From Wuchereria bancrofti (taxonomy: Eukaryota > Nematoda > Chromadorea > Rhabditida > Onchocercidae): a stretch of DNA of 64,000 bases. The DNA is taken from assembly GCA_005281725.1 (NCBI GenBank), contig SSBO01000013.1:2054599-2118598 (forward strand), read 5' to 3'. The translations under genes were made by a program, and so were the position numbers. The notes below the pieces were generated by a model, which did not search any database, was not told where the DNA came from, and saw nothing but the letters and a program-made list of their open reading frames with translations. Shown here one piece after another: positions 39,438 to 50,483 of the stretch. Every line of letters begins with the position of its first letter. Position 1 is the stretch's first letter.

Positions 39438-42400
39438 CACTGAAATATGCTAGTAGTTAGAGTTAAGCTTATTCAGTATATTTACTGAATTATCTTTGTT
39501 ATCCTTACTTAATATAAATGTTTATATGACAGTTTAAATTGTGAATGTAACATAATGCACATTTAATCATTCATTTCTACAATAATTGAACATGTTTTTC
39601 TCATTTCACAGCATTAATTATTAATATTTTTGTAATTATAATTATTAATGAATCTGCAGAAAATTATAATCACTTTAATATTTTTAGTAAAAATTTAATT
39701 AGTTATTTGGAAAAGGAAAACCTAGAATGATTATTATTATTATCAATTGTTCATTAAATGAAAAGTTATTATATTTGGTAGTTATATTAACTACACTAAT
39801 TACTATGTTATATTAACTACACTAATAACTATTACAGAAGCAAAGAAGCGGAAAACGAAACACTATACAGTTATTTTGAAATATTATCATATTCCAACTA
39901 TATTCCAATTTTAACATCATATTCTAACTAATGTTTAGCATATTTTACAGCTTTTCCGTTATTTTGGTTTACTAAAATTCATCAAAATGATATGCAACTG
40001 TACTTTCTCTTTTAAGCTTTCATAAAAGATATCTCTTTTTTTTGTTTCCTTTTTTCTCTTCCAACCTGTGAAGTGCACATTCATTGACACATAGGAATTA
40101 TTTGTGGTAGATATCTTTCATATATATTCCACACTTCATCTTATGCATATCTCTATTTTGTTTATTTAAGTTGAAAGATATATCATTACTCATCTCAATG
40201 TTCAGACATCACAAATTATTCATCCGTTTATTCAATTATTTGTGACATTCTTTAGATAGGATTATTTGATTTGCTAGTAATTTAACTCGAGATTTATATA
40301 AATTCAATCATTAGCAGGGAATCATATGTCTGTTATTACTAATTTTTAAGTATTGTTTATCATGTAAATGATATCTTTTAACCATTTTCAGAGTTAAGTA
40401 AATCTTAAATTAAATAAATCAGATCAGTAATATTGGTCAGTAAATCAATATTCTCATGAGCGCCTTATATTTACAGTTTTTGTCTAGAAGTAATAATTTG
40501 GGCATTATTTACTAGCATTGATTTGTCTTCTTAATTCATTAAATTGTATAATATTTATGCAAATTATGCATTCCTAAGCCTTCCAGCTTTTTTCTTTTCA
40601 TCTTTTCATTTGTGAGTGTTCGAGGATATTTTAAATCCATTATGGAAAATTATGCTTCCAGAATACACTGAACAAATCGGATTCTATCGGCTTACTTCTT
40701 TCTTAATTTCAGTTCAATTTTAAGATAGTTTTGGTTCGTATCGTATTTGGATACGTGTTACAAGAAACGTAAACTTATTGTGTAATGGTAGTTGTTATTT
40801 ACTCACTGCAAAGGGTTTTCAGGTATACTTTATCATATCTTTTTTCATTTCATTATTAAAGATCATTACATTATCATAATTGTTAATTATGAATTATTGT
40901 GTTAGCAGGGTTGTTGCTGAAGGTTGTTTTATTTGTAAAATTTGCAGCTTCATCTCTTCAGCTAGTGAAAATGCATTGGTTTAAGCTTAAGTAAAGATAT
41001 ACTTTTAAAAAGTGGTCTTATCTTGATCATAAGCTTACAAATCATAAACAACTTACAAAATAAAATAAGTAATGAATAAATGTTTGACGAATTAGTTTGA
41101 AGTGAAATTGTTCTTCCGTTTGTTTTGATAAGTAGTCATTCTTTAATTTTTATTGTTTTTTTTTTTTCAAACTTAATCGAAGTTAACAATGATTGAAAAA
41201 TGCATTTTGTGGCAAAACACTTAAGGAAAATAGAAATTAAAATGATTTCCATAAATTATTATTTCTTTGCATAATAGTAATAACATATATTTTATGCTTA
41301 GAAGTATTTTTTTTTTTTTTTTATGATGGTAGATTTTATTTTAAGGAAGTGATTTGGATGTTACTCGAAGAATAAATACGAATCCCTGTATTCTACTTTG
41401 TTTCAGCTATATTAAGCTTAGCACTTACGCACTTATATATGAAGTGCTATTTCTCTAAGGAAAAGTATTATGTTTATCAGTATGCACCTAATTTTTTTTT
41501 TACAAGTTTGTTTGTTTAATTCTCTATGAACTTATATGTATAATAGAAGTAGTTTTAATATTGTTTATTAGGGAAAATTAAGGAAGATAGAATTTCTTGT
41601 TGAATTTCATGATTTTTATTTCCTTTTTAATTATTCACAAGATATGAGAGATTCATCTTACAAAGTAAACCAGAAGCATGTTAAATATTAACTGCATTTT
41701 AAAATGGAATAGTTTTGTACTGAACGATTTACTATTTCGACGTATGAAACACGAAAGTTATGATCAAATGAATTAAAATTTTTGCATCATTTATCAACAT
41801 CGTAAACATTTAAGTTATTTCGAAGTTTTTAGTAAATTTCTTTTGCTTTTGGGTACCAAACAAATTCGTCATAGCATGTTATTACGTAAGTCTAACATAT
41901 CCATTTGACACTAAAAATTGGTTCAATAAGTATTTTTTTTTTGTTTTTTTTGATTGATCGATTATTTGTTTTGGTTTCCATTTCATTTTCAAATGAAACA
42001 TTAGAAGAAGCATGATTTGTTGAGTTTTCAAAGTTTACTGTAGAGAATGTAGAAAAAATTAAGTACAAATACATTTTTCCTTTTTTACTGAAATTTTCTT
42101 AAGTGTTTAAGTTAGATAAATTGAACTGATTTATTAATATAGAGCGATAAAAGTTTTATTTCATTACTGAGTAGCTCAGTTGGGGTCATTGTTAGATTAT
42201 TGTTTCCTGCTACAATACCAAACATAGCAATGAACGTCGAATTGAAAAGTTGTGTTCTTCTCTTATAAATGTTATTTGAAATGATATTTCAGAAATTTTC
42301 TGACCTTTCACATTTTGCTATAGTATACTGCTGGAAGGTGGTATATGACTGTAAAATTTTCTTTAGACTAAGCAATACCAGTGATATTCATTAATTCTTT

Positions 42401-44335
42401 AATTTGTTCAATTACAGTTTCTTTCATTAAATTCATGAAGTTATTGGTAAGGGATAAATTTATATGAAATTTCGAAATTAGGAATGAATGAAATTTTTTT
42501 AAAATTATTTTTCAGGTTTTTCCTTTTTTTCTTCAAATAATTAACTTTCTCAGAACTATGAAGCAAGAGGATAAATGAAGCGCAAAAAGGAAAAGAAAAG
42601 TTTATTTGGAGGAAATAAGACAAACATCATTCTTTTATTAATAGTGATTCATTTATTTTCCACGTAATATATTCAAAAGGGATTTAGTTTTTTTTAATTG
42701 AAATGATGAAAGTAGTAGTCTGTATCGTGAATTGCTTATTCATAAAAGATTATTGTTTAAGAGGAGACTATTATTATGTAAAATCATTTGTTTCATAGAT
42801 ACATGTAGAAAACGTAGCCAAATTCAATGCATGGCATGCAGGACAGTTGACAGAAATATTACTGATGTTTAATAAGAAAAAAAAATTATAATAAAATCAG
42901 AGGAAAATATCCAATCCATTTTTTTCTCTTCTATTTGTTCATTTAAAATTTTTCTTGAGCATTAATTGATCGTTCCGAATTTTAACTACTCTAGAATTTG
43001 ATTAAGTCGAATTAAACAAAGATCCATAAATGATTCGATCTTGATATATGTCATTTGCTGATCAAATTTTCACTTTAAGAAAATAAAATCTTTTTAGCTG
43101 TAGTAAATGGTTAAAGAAGCAGTTAGAAGCGTTGTTTGCCATTTGCTCAACAAAACTCTTCCTACTTTTTTCATTTAAAATTTGCGAAGGATCTGCTGTA
43201 CTTTTAGTTTTACTTCATTAGCTCTGTAAATTTTAAAAAAAAAAAAAAACAGTATTTTTCTTGTTGCAATTATCAATGAACTTTGCTAAATGTGCGAACA
43301 TATTACATTGAAGCTCATTTGCTAAAGTTAGTTTATCAAATGATTCTAGGTTGTATATTTTTGTACTTTTATACATATATAATTTATGGCTTATGAACTC
43401 CAAAGGCCTAAATTACTATTCCATCTATTTCATCCTGACATGATCAGGCATTAACTTCCCTAAAGGGATTTGTATTGCTAGCTGTTTACTTTCAATAATT
43501 GCATCTGTTGATTAAGCTGTCGACTACCTAGTCCATTTAAAAGCAGCTTGTTAATCAATTAAACTTGAATTCAATGCTTGAGAGAGTTGGACTTTTAACT
43601 TTAACAAAGTATTGGTTTTAGAATTTTATGCCTACTAACTGCCTATTAACTAAATAATTTTGTAAATGCAATAATATTAATCCAGTCTGTTTCATTTAAA
43701 TTTCTAGTAGAACCATTGTGAAAGACATAGTATACGTCATTTGTAATTTTCCATTTGGAAACTACAAATATCCTTTTTTTTTTAATTAAACCTTTTCATG
43801 ATCTCTGATTTATCGAATTTCATATGTCTAGCATGGAAAAAAAAAGGTTCGATTTGAATCTTTGTTTCATGCACGCGATATTAAGCGCTCTTTTCCTGTG
43901 TTTTGCATAGCGCTTCATTTCCTGAATAGGTGGAACGGCAAATTCTCCAACTAAGTAAATATCATTTTTTTCTTTCGTTTTTAATGGTAAAAATTGAAGA
44001 GTGCAAACAAAATATATGACTGAAACAAATTATATTTGCTTGATTCAGTTACGCCATGCGTACGTCATGCTTTATCATTTCTAGTTATTTTACTTGATAT
44101 TTCATATTAACTATGAAAAAAGGTATAGCAGTTTATTCATCATTATAGGTACAATTGGTTTTGCATCAGTTTATTACTTCATTAGAATCCATTTACATTT
44201 AATGGTCCATTTTTGCCTCACTAACTGGTTCTGTTGGTAATAAAGCTTTTTTTCAGCCTAAACGCAGAATTTGGAGAATATTGTCGAGCACAGCACCATT
44301 GAATTGTATCTTTTTGTCTTTTGTTTTTTTTTTTT

Positions 44336-44443
44336 TACGACCAGCAAAACTTAGCTACAGTGGAAGTTTTACTGTTTGTGCAGGGGCAGTTGGATTATTG
44401 CAAAGAATTATTCTCATCATACGAATTTTTCATTTATTATTCT
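44336..44443 (+). other. Exon-like segment with faint BAR-domain (endophilin) resemblance
   Basis: A segment after a pyrimidine-rich CCAG reads QQNLATVEVLLFVQGQLDYC and runs to IYYSQ before a GTTAGT donor. The stretch VE-LL-FVQGQLDY resembles the late BAR helix of endophilin A (VEQL..FVQAQLEYH, from memory), one residue shorter. No neighbouring exons of such a gene were found, so this may be a remnant, a lone exon of a larger gene, or coincidence. Confidence 0.2.
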
Positions 44444-44982
44444 CAGGTTAGTTTTTTTTTTTCTTTAAAAAATTATTTAAAAAATGTACTCAAATTTCAA
44501 CATCGTATATAAGAAATAGCAAAGTGTTTGTTGTGTATTAAAATATATCTATGGAAATATTTAATAATATGAGTTGATTGCATATGCTGCATTGGACATG
44601 GATTATGGTTGATTTTTTCTCGAATGATCTTACAGTCCTAAAAGTCAAATCCTTGGCTTATTTCAGTCAACTATTGAGCTCTTTCTGTATTTGTCTTAAT
44701 AAGTATTACTTCTTTCTGTTTTACTCTTCTCTTTTGTACAGTTTGCGCATTGTTTAACTCATAAAATTATGATGTGTCGTAGAAAATGAAATGGTGGAAA
44801 AACTTTTTTTTTTTTGCTTGATAGTTGATAGTTATTATCGTTTTTTGAAATTTCATTAGTTTATTTTTCATTTTACATCTTTATTTGTACCAAGAAACAA
44901 GCTGATGTTATTGACAAGTCAGTTTTAGAAAACTTATGATCGAGTGCTAAATCATAAGGAATTATCAAGTTTAAGGTCTTTC

Positions 44983-45022
44983 TGATAAGATACGTGTTGC
45001 GGTGATAAGATACGTGTTGCGA
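44983..45022. repeat. 20-bp tandem duplication
   Basis: TGATAAGATACGTGTTGCGG is present twice head to tail (the second copy ends GA in place of GG). Confidence 0.9.
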
Positions 45023-46924
45023 ACTGTTCGATTCATTCAATTGACCATCATATGCTTTTTTTTATTTTTGCCCACTCATCTCCTGTTTTTTCCTTGTATT
45101 AGTGTACTGTTGCACGAATTGAAAATTCCTAATTCTTTTATCAGGATAATTTCCGGTCTTTCTGGTATCAATTTTGAGAGATTAAGGATAAGATTATTAG
45201 ATTTATTCATATAAATATTGGAAGTGGAATGAATAAGTGCTGTGTTATTTTTTAAAAATTTTTGAACTGTTTTATTTTCCGGTAATCAATTTTGTGTCTT
45301 CATAATTAAATAGGGATAATGAATTTAATACGGAAATGTTACAGCATAATTTTAACATTATTCTCCTGGTCTTCTGAAATTATGTGAAAAATTCCAAAGT
45401 GAATATCACTTCAAGCAATACTGTTGATTTTATTTGCCCATACCCACTAATTAAGTGTACTGAAGTCACATGAAAATGAAATTTATTAGCAGCTGAACGA
45501 AAGTGACATTTTATAAAGAAATGTTTTTTTTTGCAGTTTCTGTGAAGTTATAGGTGTTTTTAATCTATTGATTTTGTTTGTCATCATTTTATCAGCATAT
45601 TATTATTTTAAGATCAGATCATACTGCTAGACTTTAGTGTTTAGTGTTATATAATTAGGATGTTTCTGTCGGCATTTTCTTCCTCTCGTTTGTTTTTTTA
45701 TCTAGTTAGGTTATTATCATAGAGGAAGGGGAATTTGTGAGAAAAATATTAGGAATGCAGTTTGTTAATAAAGGCAAAAGTATATATGCCAACAAAAATG
45801 TCTGTCATTTTTTTGCTGAAGTTTTAAGTGGAAGGGACTTCATTAAAAGCAAGAATTAAATTTATATAGGCAGTTATGGAAGCCATACAATGAAACTTTC
45901 CTCTTTTTGTTTTGTTACAGCATATTCTCGAGTTTTGTATATATATATACTTATTTTTTGAGATGTGTTATTGACAACAAACTTGTCTCCCCCGTTCGTT
46001 CATGCATCGCTAACATCCGTCATTAAAATTGGCTGTTGAGCGTGAAATGTCATCATCTGCAATTCGCACTGAGCTTTTCTTTTTTTCCCCTTTACTATTA
46101 CAATTGTTCATTATTTATGTAGTTAGTAGTACCTAAACTGGACTGTGTATTCTTTTTTCTGTGATAATGAATAAAGGTCATAGGTCATTCATTTTATGGG
46201 ACAATTATTGTCTTTTTGTCCATGTGAGATATTAGAGATATTATACAGGTTAGAAGTGTTCATCGACCTAATCAATATTTGGTTCTCATTCTATAAGCAG
46301 AAATGCGGAGACTTTAGCCCAAATTTGATGGAAAGGGAAGAGGCATTGTTTGTTGCATTAATTCTTTCGTCTTCAAATACTTCGAAATTATTTAATTTCT
46401 TTTCTTTTCCTCTCCTAAATTCTCTTGGAATTTGCATCATGTCATCCAAAAGCTAGTCTCTACTTGTAAGACAACTTTAGACATTTCAATTGAGCAAAAT
46501 TTTAGATAATTAATAACGGACAGTTAACAACAAGGACAAAAATATCTGCTGTGATTATGGAACAATTAACATTATGAGGAAGTGATATTTTTGAAAAGTC
46601 ATTACTGATATTACATTCATAGTTCGCTATTTCATTTCAAATAAATGACCAATTGACGAGGAAGAAAATATAAATCTTAAAGATTACATGTTTCTTGTTG
46701 CTATCAAGGTCAAAACATTAAATATCCGTTCTTTTTCTCTCTTTTATCCTTCCCTCATCTTTATCACTTCTTCCCCTGTCTATCTCTCTTTCATTGATAG
46801 CATATAAAAATGGTACTGCTGTAGTATATTGTAGTATTACAGCAACAGAGAGGAATGATTTGTCGCGTGTTGCTGAGATAATTTAGCGTCGTTAACCAGT
46901 AATAATAACATATATGTATGTGCA

Positions 46925-46950
46925 TGTGTGTGTGTGTGTGTGTGTGTGTG
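46925..46950. repeat. (GT)n microsatellite
   Basis: About 13 uninterrupted TG units. The His-Thr-rich open frame on the minus strand is caused by it. Confidence 0.95.
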
Positions 46951-47602
46951 CGTTTTTGCTCCAATATTATTATCATAGTTCAAATTTTTCACATGAGTAA
47001 AGCTGCACTTTTAGTATTTGAATGATGAATTTAGCAGACACTCTGCCATTTACAAATTTTACCATAACTGTAAAAAAAAGCGCAGTAGTACAGGATGTGA
47101 ATTATTTCATTGTTACGCCACGTCACGCTACGCGACTCAGTTTTATATAATATGTACTACCATTATTTTGTAGATTTTTTTTCCTTTTTCTATCCTAAGA
47201 AAGAAAGTATTGAAAATTCTTTTGTGTTTTTTTCAAGATTTCTTTTGGTAGTGGATTTTTTTTTTATTCTTGTTCATAATAGATTATTTTGTAATTGAAA
47301 ATATTTTGAGAATTGAAATTTAACAAGTCAGATATGCAATTGCATTATGATATTTTTTCGTTAATTTGCAATTGTAGAATTTTCAAATTAAGCATTGAAA
47401 TTAGTGTTTGATAGTTTAACTTTTTCTGAATTTAAAAATTAATCCACAAAAGTTTTTTTTTATGAATTAATTTCTCTTAAATAAGAAACATTATATATCT
47501 TTAATGTAATTTGTGCATTTTATAGAACTCACAAATTTCAGCTGTCAATAATGTCAAGAATTCTTTATATATATATTAAAATTATTTTAATGTTCTTTAG
47601 TC

Positions 47603-47609
47603 TTTGCAG
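47603..47609 (+). promoter_or_regulatory. TTTGCAG acceptor before the small-membrane-protein candidate
   Basis: A good nematode 3' splice site 11 nt before the ATG at 47620 with no coding upstream, which is compatible with spliced-leader trans-splicing. Confidence 0.4.
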
Positions 47610-47619
47610 CTAAGAGATA

Positions 47620-48145
47620 ATGCAGTCTAATTCAGATGCATTTTCTTATGGTGAATTCGTTGACGCTGCTATTGAACATGTTATTTCTCTGGAAGAAAGG
47701 GAAATTAAGCCTATCAGTTCTGTGCAGCTTTATTTTCAGGTATATTTACTGGTGGAGTCATTTACTCGATAACTGTGTGTGGCTACGGAAATAAGGTGCA
47801 TTATTGTTATTTAAGAAAGCAAAATGAGATAAATCAGAGAATTTCTCCTCTTAGAAAAAAAAACCCCAGAAGAAAGAAGAAAACCAAGGAAGGAACATAC
47901 ACTTCTAAACGGCTCCTTATTTCAATTTACTTTTTCGATTATATTTCATCGTAAAGGTGTATATTGTCATATCGTCAACTCCAGTCACAATTCTTATTAT
48001 TTCTACATTTTGGTTTCTTCTATTCCTCACTAAATGTTTATCGGTTAGTATCATAATTCATTACAATTATTATCTTTACAGTTTGAGAAGAAAGAAACAA
48101 CACTTTTTGTGTAGTAGCAGTTTGGTATCAATTGTTAAGTTATGA
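47620..48145 (+). CDS. Candidate small single-pass membrane protein, 2 exons
   Basis: The first exon, 47620-47739, encodes 40 acidic, well-formed residues (start MQSNSDAFSYGEFVDAAIEH, later SLEEREIKPISSVQLYFQ) and ends in a CAG|GTATAT donor. The second, 47957-48145, would join in phase 0 after a weak AAAG acceptor. It encodes a strong transmembrane segment (VTILIISTFWFLLFLTKCL), then a basic RRKK patch and a stop. The product would be 102 aa. I do not recognise the family. The stop TGA (48143-48145) overlaps the ATG at 48142 of the next gene, which is probably coincidental. Alternatively the first exon belongs to PRL: it ends in phase 0, as needed to join PRL exon 2. The second exon is the less certain half. 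Confidence 0.3.
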
Positions 48146-49783
48146 TAGCAGGAGAAAGGAGAATGGAGTCATCAACTGCCAGGCGACCAACTCCAGCATA
48201 TTTTAAGCCAGCGCCTAGTGAAATTCAATACGGCAGAATGAGGTTTTTAATCACTGACCGACCATCTGATTTAACAATCAACACTTACATTGAAGTTATT
48301 CTTTTTCTCAAATATTTTAAATACAAAGTCTTCATTTAAGTGATTGTGCTAATACTACTTCATTTAATTTTATGCAGCATTGATACTATATTTTTTACCA
48401 TCGAGTAGCATCGATATGTTCATGGAAAAGATATATTCCAATAGTGACAAGATGTATGCTTTTGATTTGCATGTTATTCATGTGTCGTAATGTAAATCAT
48501 AATTATCACTTTAAAAAAAATAGTTCTATTTATATTGCACTGCTTAGAGGTAGAATAACATATCATTGTAATGTAATTTTGAGCGAAAAAAAGTTAAGCA
48601 ATTGGAAATGATTAATTTTTTCTTTTTAATTAGTACTTCCAATTTGCTAGTTTCATTTGCACAAGTGGGAGATAAAAGTTAAGATTAGGGAGCTGAACTT
48701 GCTAGAATTTTTGAAGTAAATTTTTTTCAATAGAATTTCCAAAATTTTAGGAGCTTGAAAAGCATAATGCTCGAGCAGTAGTTAGGGTATGTGAACCAAC
48801 GTACGCAACAACACCACTGATCGTAAATGGTATTGATGTACTCGATTGGGAATTCGATGATGGTAGCGCACCACCTCCTGAGGTTACTTTTCACTTTCAA
48901 TGAAAAGAAAGAGATTAATAATATGTTTTTGTTCGAGAATATAATTTGATCATTTTTGAATGATTTTTTTTTCTTTCGTTCTTGTTTTTTATTTACACTT
49001 TTTTTTCTGGAGGGGGTGGTGAAATATTTAAATTGAATTATAATAAACTCGTATGCGATAAGTGATATTCATAGCATGGAATCATCGTTAATTTTTATAG
49101 TGAATTCATTAAATCGCATTTATGAACTTAGCGACAGGTTTAAAACTTTTTAACTTTTTTTTTATGGTTTAGTGAAAGTATTGGTTTTCAGTTGATCACT
49201 AAATGGTTATCATTGGCAAAAGAAAGTTTCAAACTATATCCAAATCAGTGTATTGCTGTGCACTGTGTAGCAGGATTGGGTCGAGCCCCAGTACTTGTAG
49301 CTATTGCGCTTATGGAAGCTGGTATGAAATACGAAGATGCTGTTGATCTCATCAGGCGGTATGTGTCAGTCCTTCATATGAAGTGTAAAGAACTTTAAGT
49401 GGGACATGTTCGGAAATTGATATTTAGTTTTGTGGAAGATTTGACAAAAAATTCTGGTTCTGTAGTGTGAATTTTTAAATATTTCATAAAATAGTGTTTT
49501 GCTTATATAATACATAACATTCTTGATGTTATGAATTGCATTCATACTAAAAATTCAATTTTCAATTTTTTTGGATACAAGGGAAGAAATGAATGATCCT
49601 TCTATAAGATTCAACACCAACATTATTGTTAGTCAGCATGATGAAAATACTGTTTCTAGACATCGACGAGGCGCTCTTAATCAGAAACAGTTGAATTTTC
49701 TTCAAAAATATAAATCAACGGGGCAGCTACGAAAATTGCGGTACAACGTGGAGGGAAAACCAGCGAGATGTTCTCTGATGTAG
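48142..49783 (+). CDS. PTP4A: Protein tyrosine phosphatase of the PRL (PTP4A) family, complete
   Basis: Small dual-specificity-type phosphatase, anchored to membranes by prenylation; mammalian PRLs also bind CNNM magnesium transporters. Exons: 48142-48294, 48751-48882, 49192-49358, 49660-49783; 191 aa, or 184 aa from the second ATG at 48163, against 173 for human. The second ATG may be the real start because an ATAGCAG acceptor lies between the two. Conserved blocks are [29 protein letters not shown], the general-acid loop VLDWEFDDG (human has WPFDD), the P-loop [17 protein letters not shown] with catalytic Cys and the PRL-typical Ala after Arg, [10 protein letters not shown], and [14 protein letters not shown]. 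The tail is basic and ends in a CaaX box, CSLM. The last exon has an upstream in-frame acceptor that would insert 26 residues. The gene converges on THOC7. Confidence 0.94.
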
Positions 49784-50483
49784 ATTATCTTCTGTGTGAT
49801 ATTTCTTTTTATAACACATCATTTCACCTCATTCTTTTTTTATGTTTCAAATCAAATTCTAGTCTTTGAGAGAAATATCTTCCCAACTTAAGATCTTAGT
49901 GATGGAAGTAACTAGCGCTGGAAAAGAATCCCACATTTACAATGGTGGAAAAATTATTTAGGTAAAAATTAGAAGTGAAAAAGAAAAATTCTCAAGCAAA
50001 TGAAATATTTTTTTGTGAAAAAGTAGCACTAACCAGCAATTTCCCCCACTCCTCACTAGTGAATACTCTCTAAGAAGCGATTTTCTGCAATTGAAAAGAC
50101 ACCATATGCTGATGCCATCATTTTTATTCACGGTTTAATTTTTTTGGCTTTTTTCCCTCGGTGTTGTTCACTGCAGTGGAAATTAAGAGCGCAAATTTTT
50201 CAGTATTTTATACGCGAATCTGTCAGTACCATAGTTATAATCACTTCATTTATGAAATTTTTAAATGCCTTTGTCTCCTGAGAAATGAAGGAACTCTTTT
50301 CTTGTTACTGATTCTGATTCGTTTATGTGAGCGTTTATCATTGCCATATTGGTGCAAAATATATTTCTTCAAACATTTGTTGCATTTATGCATGACATGT
50401 TTTCCTTTTTTCTTTTTTTTTTAGTGTCAGTATTAAGTTAAAAGCACCATCAAATATCTGTACAATATCAAATTGAGATCAAA
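49784..50483. other. Convergent intergenic region between PRL and THOC7
   Basis: The 3' flanks of both genes. A TTTATT at about 50129 gives a minus-strand AATAAA for THOC7. No separate gene is supported; the plus-strand open frame at 50161-50424 lacks any motif. Confidence 0.6.

Larger units (their letters stand above)
34537..47600. other. Long intergenic stretch, mostly featureless
   Basis: Thirteen kilobases without a gene that I can support. It holds the repeats listed separately, GAY/AAY-like trinucleotide variation near 38010-38105, a (GT)n run at 46925-46950, and one exon-like segment near 44.34 kb. Open frames at 45002-45214 and 46196-46456 (plus) have no conserved motif or convincing splice sites. 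A gene with widely spaced short exons could be hidden here. Confidence 0.5.

Noticed and set aside
42172..42235. tRNA-like A box (GTAGCTCAGTTGG)
   Set aside because: No matching B box (GGTTCGANTCC), no anticodon stem and no acceptor pairing downstream; the A-box match alone is chance.
43883..43915. Inverted repeat AAGCGCT ... AGCGCTT
   Set aside because: Arms are only 7 bp and the word is itself palindromic, so pairing is expected by composition; no flanking structure or gene context.
45002..46456. Plus-strand open frames at 45002-45214 and 46196-46456 as genes
   Set aside because: Hydrophobic but without signal-peptide logic, conserved motif or paired splice sites; consistent with chance openness in this region.
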